5,798 nucleotides of DNA from Glaciecola sp964621345. GTDB lineage: Bacteria; Pseudomonadota; Gammaproteobacteria; Enterobacterales; Alteromonadaceae. Within the stretch, counting starts at the first letter, position 1. Every line of letters begins with the position of its first letter. The stretch spans positions 1-5,798 of the forward strand of contig CAZUON010000081.1 of the NCBI GenBank assembly GCA_964621345.1, given 5' to 3'. The translations under genes were made by a program, and so were the position numbers. The notes below the pieces were generated by a model. It searched no databases, had not been told where the DNA came from, and worked only from the letters and a program-made list of their open reading frames with translations. This document shows positions 1 through 5,798 of this stretch, in pieces.

Positions 1-92
1 AACCAAGAACAAATAATAAGATAACGCTTACGTATCCAAATCCCTCGGACATAATCCAACACAAGTTGAATTGTTTGTTGTAAATCTTGCAT
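1..92 (-). CDS. Polysaccharide chain-length determinant (Wzz/XrtA type), N-terminal fragment
   Basis: This is a partial gene cut by the left window edge; only 30 codons are visible. It starts at the ATG at 92-90 and reads MQDLQQTIQLVLDYVRGIWI followed by RKRYLIICSW. A short amphipathic start, then a Gly-Ile-Trp and an Arg-Lys-Arg cluster leading into a hydrophobic stretch, is how the XrtA-associated chain-length determinant family (Wzz/GNVR, inner-membrane co-polymerase) begins just before its first transmembrane helix. A GAG Shine-Dalgarno lies at 102-100, seven bases before the start. The gene follows the export lipoprotein stop by 15 bases on the same strand, the usual partner order in such loci. 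In the family the protein sits in the inner membrane with a large periplasmic coiled-coil domain and sets polymer length. The assignment rests on a short stretch plus context; another inner-membrane protein is possible. Confidence 0.68.
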   Translation of the reverse strand, partial: MQDLQQTIQLVLDYVRGIWIRKRYLIICSW

Positions 93-107
93 TTAATTTC
101 TCAGTGT

Positions 108-731
108 CTAGAACCAGGCTTCAGGAATAATAACAACGTCACCTGGCAAAATATCAACATTTTTAGAAATATCACCGTCGGTAATGAGGTCGTCAATGTT
201 AATTTCGTAGGTGCGTTGCTCGCCCTCTACAACGCGGATTAACTTAGCGTTGTTGCCATTGGCAAACTCGGTTAGGCCACCGACCTCAATCATGAGATCT
301 AGGAGAGTCATATGCTGAGTATAATTGACCGCTCGAGGGTTCAGTGCTTCGCCAATAACCCGAACCTGTTCGCTAAATGGCCCTATAAAACCACCTACAG
401 ACACAGTAACACGTGGGTTGTTTATGTACGTTGAGAGTTGTTCCTCGAGTTGGCGAGCTAGCATGGTAGGGGTTCGGCCAGCAACTTCAACATCTTCTAC
501 TAAAGAAGTGGTTACTTTACCGTCGGGACGCACTACAAAAGAACCCGAAATTTCAGGGTTACGCCATACAAAAATAGATAGGCTGTCACCTGGCCCGATT
601 AAATATTGATAGTCATTTACATCCGTTGTAAGTGAAGCACGGGAAGTGGCACTCGGTAGCTCACTGTGACTAGCACAGCCGCTTAAAGCAAGCACTCCTA
701 ACGCGATGAAAATTTGCAGCGAGTTTTTCAT
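108..731 (-). CDS. Polysaccharide export outer-membrane lipoprotein (Wza/OPX family, XrtA-associated)
   Basis: This is a complete 207-residue gene. The ATG at 731-729 is chosen because AAGGA lies seven bases upstream and the protein then begins with a textbook lipoprotein signal: Met-Lys, a hydrophobic run, and the lipobox L-S-G-C with Cys19 as lipidation site. The +2 residue is Ala, not Asp, which fits outer-membrane sorting. An in-frame ATG 18 codons upstream (785) would bury this signal. The mature part has a polysaccharide-export domain at about residues 41-112 (starting YLIGPGDSLSI) and one SLBB-like beta-grasp domain at about 121-172, and it ends LPGDVVIIPEAWF, an ending typical of PEP-CTERM-associated export proteins. 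It is much shorter than E. coli Wza (about 380 residues) and lacks the C-terminal helix that forms Wza's outer-membrane pore. Its role is inferred as the periplasmic/outer-membrane conduit for the polymer, working with the chain-length protein encoded next. Confidence 0.9.
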   Translation of the reverse strand: MKNSLQIFIALGVLALSGCASHSELPSATSRASLTTDVNDYQYLIGPGDSLSIFVWRNPEISGSFVVRPDGKVTTSLVEDVEVAGRTPTMLARQLEEQLSTYINNPRVTVSVGGFIGPFSEQVRVIGEALNPRAVNYTQHMTLLDLMIEVGGLTEFANGNNAKLIRVVEGEQRTYEINIDDLITDGDISKNVDILPGDVVIIPEAWF

Positions 732-738
732 GAGATTT

Positions 739-743
739 TCCTT
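739..743 (-). promoter_or_regulatory. Ribosome binding site of the export lipoprotein gene
   Basis: AAGGA on the minus strand lies seven bases before the ATG at 731-729. It decides the start in favour of the lipoprotein reading over the in-frame ATG at 785. Confidence 0.7.
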
Positions 744-877
744 AATGTCTGCGCTTTTGGTGATTGTATATAAAAACAAACACACAACCTTTATATTTTG
801 TACTTTTATTTTAATAAGCGTCGAAATTATGCACTAAAATTAATTCGATTTCACTACTAAGACCTTCATCAAAGGTA

Positions 878-905
878 TTTATCGATAGAGTGATTTGTCT
901 ATAAT
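878..905 (+). promoter_or_regulatory. Candidate sigma-70 promoter of the assembly operon
   Basis: A perfect -10 hexamer TATAAT lies at 900-905. The best-placed upstream hexamer, TTTATC at 878-883 with a 16-base spacer, matches TTGACA poorly. A TG dinucleotide at 896-897 is one base away from the extended -10 position. If used, transcription would begin near 911-913 and leave a leader of about 80 bases before the ATG at 993. A perfect TATAAT in AT-rich DNA can occur by chance, so confidence is limited. Confidence 0.35.
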
Positions 906-925
906 GCATGCAATCTTAATGTAAT

Positions 926-942
926 GCCGCTAGACTATCGGC
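926..942. repeat. 17-bp near-palindrome, operator-like
   Basis: GCCGCTAGACTATCGGC is symmetric about A934. Seven of the eight arm pairs are complementary (GCCG/CGGC outside, TAG/CTA inside) and only C930/T938 fails. It lies just downstream of the candidate TATAAT box, where a repressor site or a leader hairpin could act. No known regulator motif is recognised. Confidence 0.45.
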
Positions 943-962
943 GCAACCTTTTATTTTTGCGC
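941..962. repeat. Inverted repeat GCGCAA / TTGCGC upstream of the first assembly gene
   Basis: GCGCAA at 941-946 and TTGCGC at 957-962 are perfect inverted copies with a 10-base AT-rich spacer, and a G-T wobble could extend the stem by one pair. The repeat ends 12 bases before the AAGGAA ribosome site at 975-980. It shares two bases with the near-palindrome at 926-942, so in RNA the two stems would compete. It has no run of T directly after the stem, so it is not a typical terminator. Confidence 0.4.
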
Positions 963-992
963 TAATGATTTATAAAGGAATATAAAAATAAT

Positions 993-2402
993 ATGGCTTC
1001 ATCTCAAAAGTCGAAAAGTCACCGCTCGGTTAAATTAGTATTACTCGAGGCAGCGGTTATTGCGTATGTATCATACTTTGCCGCTCTAGGCTTAAAGTGG
1101 CTAAATATCATTTATTCTGCCAGCACAGTTACCATACTGGTGAATGTTGCCATTTTTACTGTGTCAGTGGTGCTTATTAACCTGTCGCTTGGTTTATATG
1201 AAGCCCGCCTGAGAGAGCCTTTTAGAGGTATAATACGCCGTATCTTTGTTAGCGTTATTTTAAGTTTTTTTGCGGTTACCATTGTTACAAATGTGTTGTT
1301 TACGCAATTCTCAGCCAATTCTCTGTATGCTCCAACGGCTGTGCCGCTAATTATCTTGGGCTTGGTAATATTTCGCTACTTTATACACAACACAGACACC
1401 TTTTATAGTAAGCCTAAGTTACTTATTTTGGGCTCAGGTGTGAGAGCGTCGATTATTGAAAAACGTATGCGCCGAGATGTAGACCGAGCTGATTTTGAAT
1501 TACTCGGCTTTGTACCCATTGCCGGAGACGACAAACAAGAGGGTATCCAAAACGAAAAGCGTATTGATATTGACCTCGACGAAGAACTTATTGAGTTTAT
1601 TTCGGTAAACGAAGTCGCTGAAATTGTAATTGCTTGTGACCAACGCCGTGGCACATTGCCAATAAAAGTCCTTTTTGATGCACGCTTAAAAGGAATTAAA
1701 GTCACCGATTTACTTGATTTTATGGAGCGCGAAACTGGGCAAATTGTAGTCGATTTGATGTACCCAAGTTGGGTCATTTATTCTGAGGGTTTTCAATCAC
1801 AAAATCACTTCAGAGAACTCATGGATTTTTGGCTGAACATTACACTCGCCGCAATTTTATTGTTTTTTACTTGGCCTATTATGTTGATTACGGCGTTGGT
1901 GATTTATTTAGACGATGGACGCAGAACAGGTGCATCGGTGCTCTACAAACAAGAGCGAGTAGGTAAACATGACAAACGTTTTAATATTCTAAAATTTCGG
2001 AGTATGGGGCCTGATGCGGAAAAAGATGGCGCAAAATGGGCTGCTAAAGACGACAATCGGGTGACCAAAGTCGGGGCCTTTATTCGCAAGTACCGAATAG
2101 ACGAGTTACCACAGCTCATAAACGTGGTGCGCGGCGATATGTCTTTTATCGGGCCTCGCCCTGAGCGTCCTGAGTTTGTTGAGCAACTTATAAAAGAAGT
2201 GCCCTATTATGCTCAGCGCCATAATGTTAAGCCCGGCCTGGCAGGTTGGGCTCAGCTCAATTATCCCTACGGGGCTAGCGTGAAAGATTCTCTAGAAAAA
2301 CTAAAGTTTGACCTGTATTACGTTAAGCATCAAAGTTTGTTGCTGGATTTACTCATATTAATCAGAACCGTCGAAATTATTTTGTTCGGTAAAGGTAGAT
2401 AA
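993..2402 (+). CDS. Polyprenyl-phosphate sugar-phosphate transferase (initiating glycosyltransferase, XrtA-type EpsB_2-like)
   Basis: This is a complete 469-residue phosphoglycosyl transferase of the WcaJ/WbaP type, which moves a sugar-1-phosphate from a nucleotide sugar to undecaprenyl phosphate and so starts polymer repeat synthesis at the inner membrane. The N-terminus has about four membrane helices (roughly residues 12-32, 44-64, 84-104, 115-133). A Rossmann-like domain follows, opening with LLILGSGVRASIIEKRM (143-159). Then comes a hydrophobic re-entrant segment with Pro295 (about 278-304) and the catalytic domain: KQERVGKHDKRF and KFRSM (319-338), the catalytic Asp-Glu pair D370-E371 in RIDELPQ, GPRPERPEF (387-395) and GLAGWAQ (415-421). 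The length and layout match the PEP-CTERM-associated sugar transferase family (TIGR03013 style). The ATG at 993 has AAGGAA at 975-980, a long 12-base spacing. It is first in the operon and one base before the deacetylase. The sugar transferred cannot be read from the sequence. Confidence 0.92.
   Translation: MASSQKSKSHRSVKLVLLEAAVIAYVSYFAALGLKWLNIIYSASTVTILVNVAIFTVSVVLINLSLGLYEARLREPFRGIIRRIFVSVILSFFAVTIVTNVLFTQFSANSLYAPTAVPLIILGLVIFRYFIHNTDTFYSKPKLLILGSGVRASIIEKRMRRDVDRADFELLGFVPIAGDDKQEGIQNEKRIDIDLDEELIEFISVNEVAEIVIACDQRRGTLPIKVLFDARLKGIKVTDLLDFMERETGQIVVDLMYPSWVIYSEGFQSQNHFRELMDFWLNITLAAILLFFTWPIMLITALVIYLDDGRRTGASVLYKQERVGKHDKRFNILKFRSMGPDAEKDGAKWAAKDDNRVTKVGAFIRKYRIDELPQLINVVRGDMSFIGPRPERPEFVEQLIKEVPYYAQRHNVKPGLAGWAQLNYPYGASVKDSLEKLKFDLYYVKHQSLLLDLLILIRTVEIILFGKGR
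2391..2395 (+). promoter_or_regulatory. Ribosome binding site of the deacetylase gene
   Basis: AAAGG inside the last codons of the transferase gene, eight bases before the ATG at 2404, supports that ATG over the in-frame ATGs at 2419 and 2464. Confidence 0.55.
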
Positions 2403-2403
2403 C

Positions 2404-3282
2404 ATGGATGCTACTAATATGAATGCTTTGAACAATAACAAAGTAGTTACACGAATTAATGCCATGACAGTGGATGTAGAGGACTACTTTCATGTGTCGG
2501 CTTTTGAGTCGGTGATATCTCCAGATGACTGGAGGAGTATTACGCCAAGAGTTGGGGATAATACTCATCGGTTAATCGATTTATTTAACGAGAATAACGT
2601 AAAAGCCACATTTTTTACCCTTGGCTGGGTGGCCAAGCATTGCCCCGATGTAGTTAAGCGCATTGTAGACGAGGGGCATGAGCTGGCAAGTCATGGGACA
2701 AATCATCGCCGAAACACGCAAATGTCGCAAGATGAAGTACTCAAAGACATTACCGAGAGTAAAGATATTTTAGAGCAATGTGCGGGCAAGGCTGTTATTG
2801 GTTACCGTGCACCGAGTTTTTCGATTGATACTAGCAATGAATGGGTATTCGACATTTTAGCTGAGCTTGGTTTTAAATATTCCTCTAGTACTTACCCGAT
2901 TACACACGATTTATATGGCGTGCCTGAATGGCCCCGTTTTGTCCATAAAAGAAAAGAAGGTATTGTTGAGATACCTGTGCCCACACTGGCACAAAAAAAT
3001 GGCAATAAAGGTATTGGCGGTGGTGGCTACTTTAGGTTGTATCCATACTGGCTATCGAAAAAGCGTATAGACGCCTATTTAAGAGCAAGCAAAGAGCCTT
3101 ACAATTTTTACTTTCACCCTTGGGAAATAGATAAAGATCAGCCTCGAATACAAAATGCGCCGTTTAAATCTAAACTAAGACATTATGTGAACTTGCATGT
3201 CATGGAAAAAAAGCTGCGAAAGCTTGTGCATGACTACCAATGGTCGAATATGGCTGACGTATACAAGGACAGCATATTTTAA
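2404..3282 (+). CDS. Polysaccharide deacetylase, XrtA/PEP-CTERM locus type (NodB fold, DUF3473)
   Basis: This is a complete 292-residue carbohydrate esterase 4 type deacetylase. It is expected to remove N- or O-acetyl groups from the exopolysaccharide using a metal ion. Motif 1 is TVDVEDYF (residues 22-29), with the acidic residues D24, E26 and D27. Motif 2 is SHGTNH (96-101), giving the metal-binding His97 and His101. GYRAPSF (133-139) is motif 3. Later come SSSTYP (160-165), a GGGGYFRLYPYW stretch and FYFHPWEID near the C-terminus; these last two are hallmarks of the family found in exosortase loci. No signal peptide is evident, which is usual for this family and leaves its location open. 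The chosen ATG adds about 20 residues before motif 1, more than I expect of relatives; ATGs at 2419 and 2464 are in frame, but only 2404 has a good ribosome site. The stop overlaps the next start by one base. Confidence 0.92.
   Translation: MDATNMNALNNNKVVTRINAMTVDVEDYFHVSAFESVISPDDWRSITPRVGDNTHRLIDLFNENNVKATFFTLGWVAKHCPDVVKRIVDEGHELASHGTNHRRNTQMSQDEVLKDITESKDILEQCAGKAVIGYRAPSFSIDTSNEWVFDILAELGFKYSSSTYPITHDLYGVPEWPRFVHKRKEGIVEIPVPTLAQKNGNKGIGGGGYFRLYPYWLSKKRIDAYLRASKEPYNFYFHPWEIDKDQPRIQNAPFKSKLRHYVNLHVMEKKLRKLVHDYQWSNMADVYKDSIF
3265..3269 (+). promoter_or_regulatory. Ribosome binding site of the exosortase gene
   Basis: AAGGA lies inside the deacetylase coding sequence, 12 bases before the exosortase ATG at 3282. 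The spacing is long, so re-initiation at the TAATG overlap is probably important. Confidence 0.4.
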
Positions 3283-4841
3283 TGGATACTCACTCGCACT
3301 CACCACTTTCTGAAACTTCTCACAATAGCTCTCCATTAGTGTTTGTGTTGGTGGCACTTGTTATCACCGCATTATGGGGAATGCTTGTGCACCAAGCATT
3401 GTATAGTGCTGGCGTTATTTGGATAGGGAACGAAATATTTAATCATTGCGCGTTGGTTATTCCTGCAAGCATTTACCTAATATGGGAGCGTCGCAAAGAA
3501 ATTGATTGGGCCGGTGCCCATAGCTCAAAATTAGCCTTATTCTTTTTGTTTGGTCAATTGTTGTTATTCTTATTGGGTGTTGCTGGAGATATTCAGTTAT
3601 TTCAGCATGTTGCCGTGTTTTCGATGTTGCCCACCTTATTTTGGTGTTTTGTAGGCAACTCTATAGCTTGGCAGCTTAAGTTTCCTTTATTGTTTGTGCT
3701 TTTTGCGGTGCCAGTTGGCGAAGAGTTGGTGCCTTTTTTACAAGAAATTACCGCCGATATTTCGGTGTATATGTTGCAGCTTAGCGGTATCCCATTATTC
3801 CGTTCCGGTTTATTTATTGAAATTCCTCAAGGCAAGTTTTTGGTGGCTGAAGCCTGCTCAGGCGTTAGTTTTTTAATTGCCTCTATTGTGATTGGTAATT
3901 TGTATGCCTACATGAATCTTCAAACCATGTGGCGGCGCATCTTCTTCGTTTTGCTTTCAGTAATTGTACCTATTTTGGCAAATGCAGTAAGGGTGTATGG
4001 CATTATATTGGTGGGCTATTGGTCTGATATGAAGCATGCTGTGGGCGCCGACCACTTAATTTACGGTTGGTTCTTTTTTGCATTTGTTATTATTTTGCTG
4101 TTAGGCATTGGCGAGTGGATTCGGGCAAGAGAAAACAAATCATTAAAGGCCAAGGCAGTAACGCCAACTGATGCCGAAAACGATTCTGAAGCAAACACGA
4201 GTGTTGAAACCACAGAAATGTACTATCCTGCGGTATCTATTCCTACAAAGCTTGTATTGGCGCTACTTATAATACTTAGCTTGTGGCAGGCTTATCGTAT
4301 GAGTAACCTTGACCCGGCTGACAATACCTATCCGCAATTTAGTTTAAGTGCCCAGCCGCCGGCAGCGCCTATAAGCTCGTTGAAATGGGACCCTGTTTTT
4401 AACCGAGCTACTGCCCAGTATCAAAATACTTATTCCTTAACTAACGATGATTTTAGCGGCAATTTTGACGTGTTTTACGCCTATTTTGATGGCAGCGACG
4501 GTGAACTTGTATCATCTTTGCACCGTTTGTATCAGCAGGATCGCTGGACGCTTACCGAGCGCAACAGAATCAGTATTAACGGTAAGCCAATGCTGATTGA
4601 CAACATTACGTCTTCGATAGGCATAAAACGAAGTGTTTACTACTTTTATATTGTGGATGGTCGATGGATGGTGTCGAGGCAGCAGGCTAAACTTCAGCAA
4701 GTTTTACAAACCTTGCAAGGTAGTCAGAGCCAAGGCGCAATTGTGGCGGTTTCTTTTATAGAAAATGAACAAGAGCTAGATCACAGAGCAGTGCTTGAGC
4801 ATGTGCAAGCGTATACTGCGCAAAACTATTTGAATAATTAA
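3282..4841 (+). CDS. xrtA: Exosortase A (EpsH) fused to a C-terminal EpsI domain
   Basis: This is a complete 519-residue protein. Residues 1 to about 285 form a multi-helix inner-membrane exosortase, a cysteine transpeptidase-like protease thought to cleave and sort proteins with a PEP-CTERM tail. The catalytic Cys192 lies in AEACSGVSF (codon at 3855-3857), Arg237 in ANAVRVYG and His258 in GADHLIYGWFFF; all three active-site residues are intact. A hydrophilic linker (about 281-316, rich in Glu, Thr, Ala and Asn) leads to one more hydrophobic helix (about 322-337). The rest is a soluble, probably periplasmic domain (about 345-519) matching the EpsI/DUF3485 family by position and layout. Fusion of EpsH and EpsI is common in XrtA proteins, and the length fits. 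What EpsI does is not settled. The ATG overlaps the deacetylase stop as TAATG. No PEP-CTERM protein is encoded in the window. Confidence 0.94.
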   Translation: MDTHSHSPLSETSHNSSPLVFVLVALVITALWGMLVHQALYSAGVIWIGNEIFNHCALVIPASIYLIWERRKEIDWAGAHSSKLALFFLFGQLLLFLLGVAGDIQLFQHVAVFSMLPTLFWCFVGNSIAWQLKFPLLFVLFAVPVGEELVPFLQEITADISVYMLQLSGIPLFRSGLFIEIPQGKFLVAEACSGVSFLIASIVIGNLYAYMNLQTMWRRIFFVLLSVIVPILANAVRVYGIILVGYWSDMKHAVGADHLIYGWFFFAFVIILLLGIGEWIRARENKSLKAKAVTPTDAENDSEANTSVETTEMYYPAVSIPTKLVLALLIILSLWQAYRMSNLDPADNTYPQFSLSAQPPAAPISSLKWDPVFNRATAQYQNTYSLTNDDFSGNFDVFYAYFDGSDGELVSSLHRLYQQDRWTLTERNRISINGKPMLIDNITSSIGIKRSVYYFYIVDGRWMVSRQQAKLQQVLQTLQGSQSQGAIVAVSFIENEQELDHRAVLEHVQAYTAQNYLNN

Positions 4842-4845
4842 AGCG

Positions 4846-5798
4846 ATGACTGAGCCAACACTAAATAAACGGATATTAGTGCTAACTGAAAACTTTCCTC
4901 CGGTATCGGGTGGCAGTGGTAGGTGGTTCTGGGAGCTTTATTCACGACTGCCTAGCGACAAAATTGTGGTACTGACCAACGAGCACCCTAACGCGACTGA
5001 GTTTGATAACGCGGCTAAGATGCCCATTATTCGAATGCCTTTAAGTTGCAGTGAGTGGGGCTTAAAAAGCATGAGCGGTCTGCGCTTTTATTTTAATGCC
5101 GTACGTGCGCTTAAAAAAATTGTAAAAGAACATAATATTGACGAGATTCATTGCGGCCGGGTAATTCATGAGGGCGTGAGTGCTTGGCTGTTAAGCCTGA
5201 TCAGCAATGTTAAATTTGTATGTTATGTGCACGGTGAAGATGTTGAAACCGCAGCCACCAGTGGCGAGCACAATCTCATGGTCAAACAGGTTTGCAAAGC
5301 GTCTCAATATCTAATCTGCAACAGTCATAACAGCGCCAATATTGTAAAACGCTTAAATTACGCAACGGACGAAAAAATAGAAGTGTTACATCCTGGCGTA
5401 GATGCGCAAGTATTTAAGCCTGCGGAGCCTGATGCCGCCTTTAAAGAAAAGATGGGCTGGACTAATAAATTTGTTATTTTAACCGTAGGCAGGCTACAAC
5501 AGCGCAAAGGCCAAGATAAAATGATTGAGGCAATGCCTGCTATTTTAAAGCAGCATCCAAATGCGCTTTATGCAGTGGTTGGTAGCGGTGAATGCAAGCA
5601 AGACCTCGAACACCTTATTGCGCAACTAAATCTCGAAGACCACGTGCAATTACTCAGTGAAATTACCGACAAGGACATGATTGCTTGTTATCAGCAATGT
5701 GATTTGTTTATTTTGCCTAACCGCACTATCGACAATGATATTGAAGGTTTTGGTATGGTGTTGGTGGAGGCGCAAGCTTGCGGTAAAGCGGTTATTGC
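4846..5798 (+). CDS. Glycosyltransferase family 4 (GT-B fold), truncated by the window end
   Basis: The first 317 codons are present and the frame is open to the right edge; the 3' end is missing. It starts four bases after the exosortase stop at 4841, with no good ribosome site, so translation is probably coupled. The protein reads as a retaining GT4 enzyme. It opens with LVLTENFPPVSGGSGRWFWEL, containing the glycine-rich acceptor-side loop (residues 11-31), then VHGEDVE (128-134, His129), CNSHNSANIVKRL (158-170) and LHPGVD (181-186). The donor-site motif is VGRLQQRKGQD (214-224, Arg216 and Lys221), and the E-x7-E motif EGFGMVLVEA has Glu300 and Glu308. Only the last part of the nucleotide-sugar domain is cut off. 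It likely adds a sugar to the lipid-linked repeat unit on the cytoplasmic face. Donor and acceptor are unknown. It looks more like the PimB-type GT4 group than the named PEP-CTERM-associated transferases I recall. Confidence 0.9.
   Translation, partial: MTEPTLNKRILVLTENFPPVSGGSGRWFWELYSRLPSDKIVVLTNEHPNATEFDNAAKMPIIRMPLSCSEWGLKSMSGLRFYFNAVRALKKIVKEHNIDEIHCGRVIHEGVSAWLLSLISNVKFVCYVHGEDVETAATSGEHNLMVKQVCKASQYLICNSHNSANIVKRLNYATDEKIEVLHPGVDAQVFKPAEPDAAFKEKMGWTNKFVILTVGRLQQRKGQDKMIEAMPAILKQHPNALYAVVGSGECKQDLEHLIAQLNLEDHVQLLSEITDKDMIACYQQCDLFILPNRTIDNDIEGFGMVLVEAQACGKAVI

Larger units (their letters stand above)
732..992. promoter_or_regulatory. Divergent intergenic region between export and assembly operons
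   Basis: These 261 bases separate two divergently transcribed start codons (731 on minus, 993 on plus), so both promoters are expected here. The region is visibly more AT-rich than the flanking genes. Toward the plus strand it holds a TATAAT hexamer and two inverted repeats, listed separately. Toward the minus strand there are AT-rich -10-like stretches (TATAAA at 795-790, TATACA at 770-765), but neither has a convincing -35 box, so I do not call a specific promoter. I see no convincing sigma-54 (GG-N10-GC) site on either strand and no substantial open frame. Confidence 0.7.

Noticed and set aside
325..609. A 94-codon plus-strand open frame opposite the export lipoprotein gene
   Set aside because: It lies entirely antisense to the OPX gene, whose domains and signal peptide are clear, and its own product has no recognisable features.
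732..785. An 18-codon N-terminal extension of the export lipoprotein from the ATG at 785
   Set aside because: It would place the lipoprotein signal internally, and the ATG at 731 has a good ribosome site directly upstream.
880..912. Perfect 8-bp palindromes TATCGATA (880-887) and TGCATGCA (905-912)
   Set aside because: About one 8-bp palindrome is expected by chance in a region of this length, so two are not significant.
965..985. A six-codon mini-ORF (ATG at 965, stop at 983-985) just before the transferase start
   Set aside because: It has no ribosome site of its own and overlaps the transferase ribosome site. A leader peptide cannot be supported.
732..992. A sigma-54 promoter, which has been linked to some PEP-CTERM systems
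   Set aside because: No GG-N10-GC pair in a fitting TGGCA/TTGC context was found on either strand of the intergenic region.
1403..1777. A 124-codon open frame on the minus strand inside the initiating transferase gene
   Set aside because: It is antisense to a well-supported catalytic gene, rich in Ser/Arg/Ile as expected of a shadow frame, and shows no recognisable domain.
4561..4841. Possible PEP-CTERM tail or sorting signal at the end of the exosortase protein
   Set aside because: The C-terminus is polar (ending AQNYLNN) with no Pro-Glu-Pro, helix or basic tail; it is the end of the EpsI domain.

Overview
This window is part of an exopolysaccharide locus of the exosortase A (XrtA/EpsH, PEP-CTERM) type from a Gram-negative bacterium. 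A lipobox-bearing outer-membrane export protein, a Wzz-type chain-length protein and an EpsH exosortase together imply a double membrane. The moderately AT-leaning composition and the protein styles suggest a marine or aquatic gammaproteobacterium (Alteromonadales or Cellvibrionales type). That placement is an inference and I cannot name a genus.

Layout. On the minus strand, reading leftward from the middle of an intergenic region, are a short Wza/OPX-like polysaccharide export lipoprotein (731-108) and, 15 bases further, the first 30 codons of a chain-length determinant (92-1, cut by the window edge). A 261-base divergent intergenic region (732-992) holds the likely promoters. It has a perfect TATAAT at 900-905, a 17-base near-palindrome at 926-942 and an overlapping GCGCAA/TTGCGC inverted repeat at 941-962. 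On the plus strand follows a tightly packed operon: a polyprenyl-phosphate phosphoglycosyl transferase (993-2402), an XrtA-type polysaccharide deacetylase (2404-3282), exosortase A fused to an EpsI domain (3282-4841), and a GT4-family glycosyltransferase (4846 to the right edge). The junctions are a 1-base gap, a 1-base TAATG overlap and a 4-base gap.

How the genes may work together (inference from families). The phosphoglycosyl transferase loads the first sugar-phosphate on the lipid carrier at the inner membrane, and the GT4 enzyme adds a later sugar. The chain-length protein and OPX lipoprotein control polymer length and carry it across the periplasm to the outer membrane. The deacetylase trims acetyl groups. 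XrtA processes PEP-CTERM proteins, which are thought to associate with the polymer at the surface. No PEP-CTERM substrate, polymerase, flippase, tyrosine kinase or outer-membrane beta-barrel is encoded here, so they should lie outside the window.

The system type is known. The less ordinary points are the divergent split of export and assembly modules, the short OPX protein without a pore helix, and the palindrome-rich leader of the assembly operon. All complete genes look intact, with no frameshifts, insertion sequences, RNA genes or CRISPR arrays seen.
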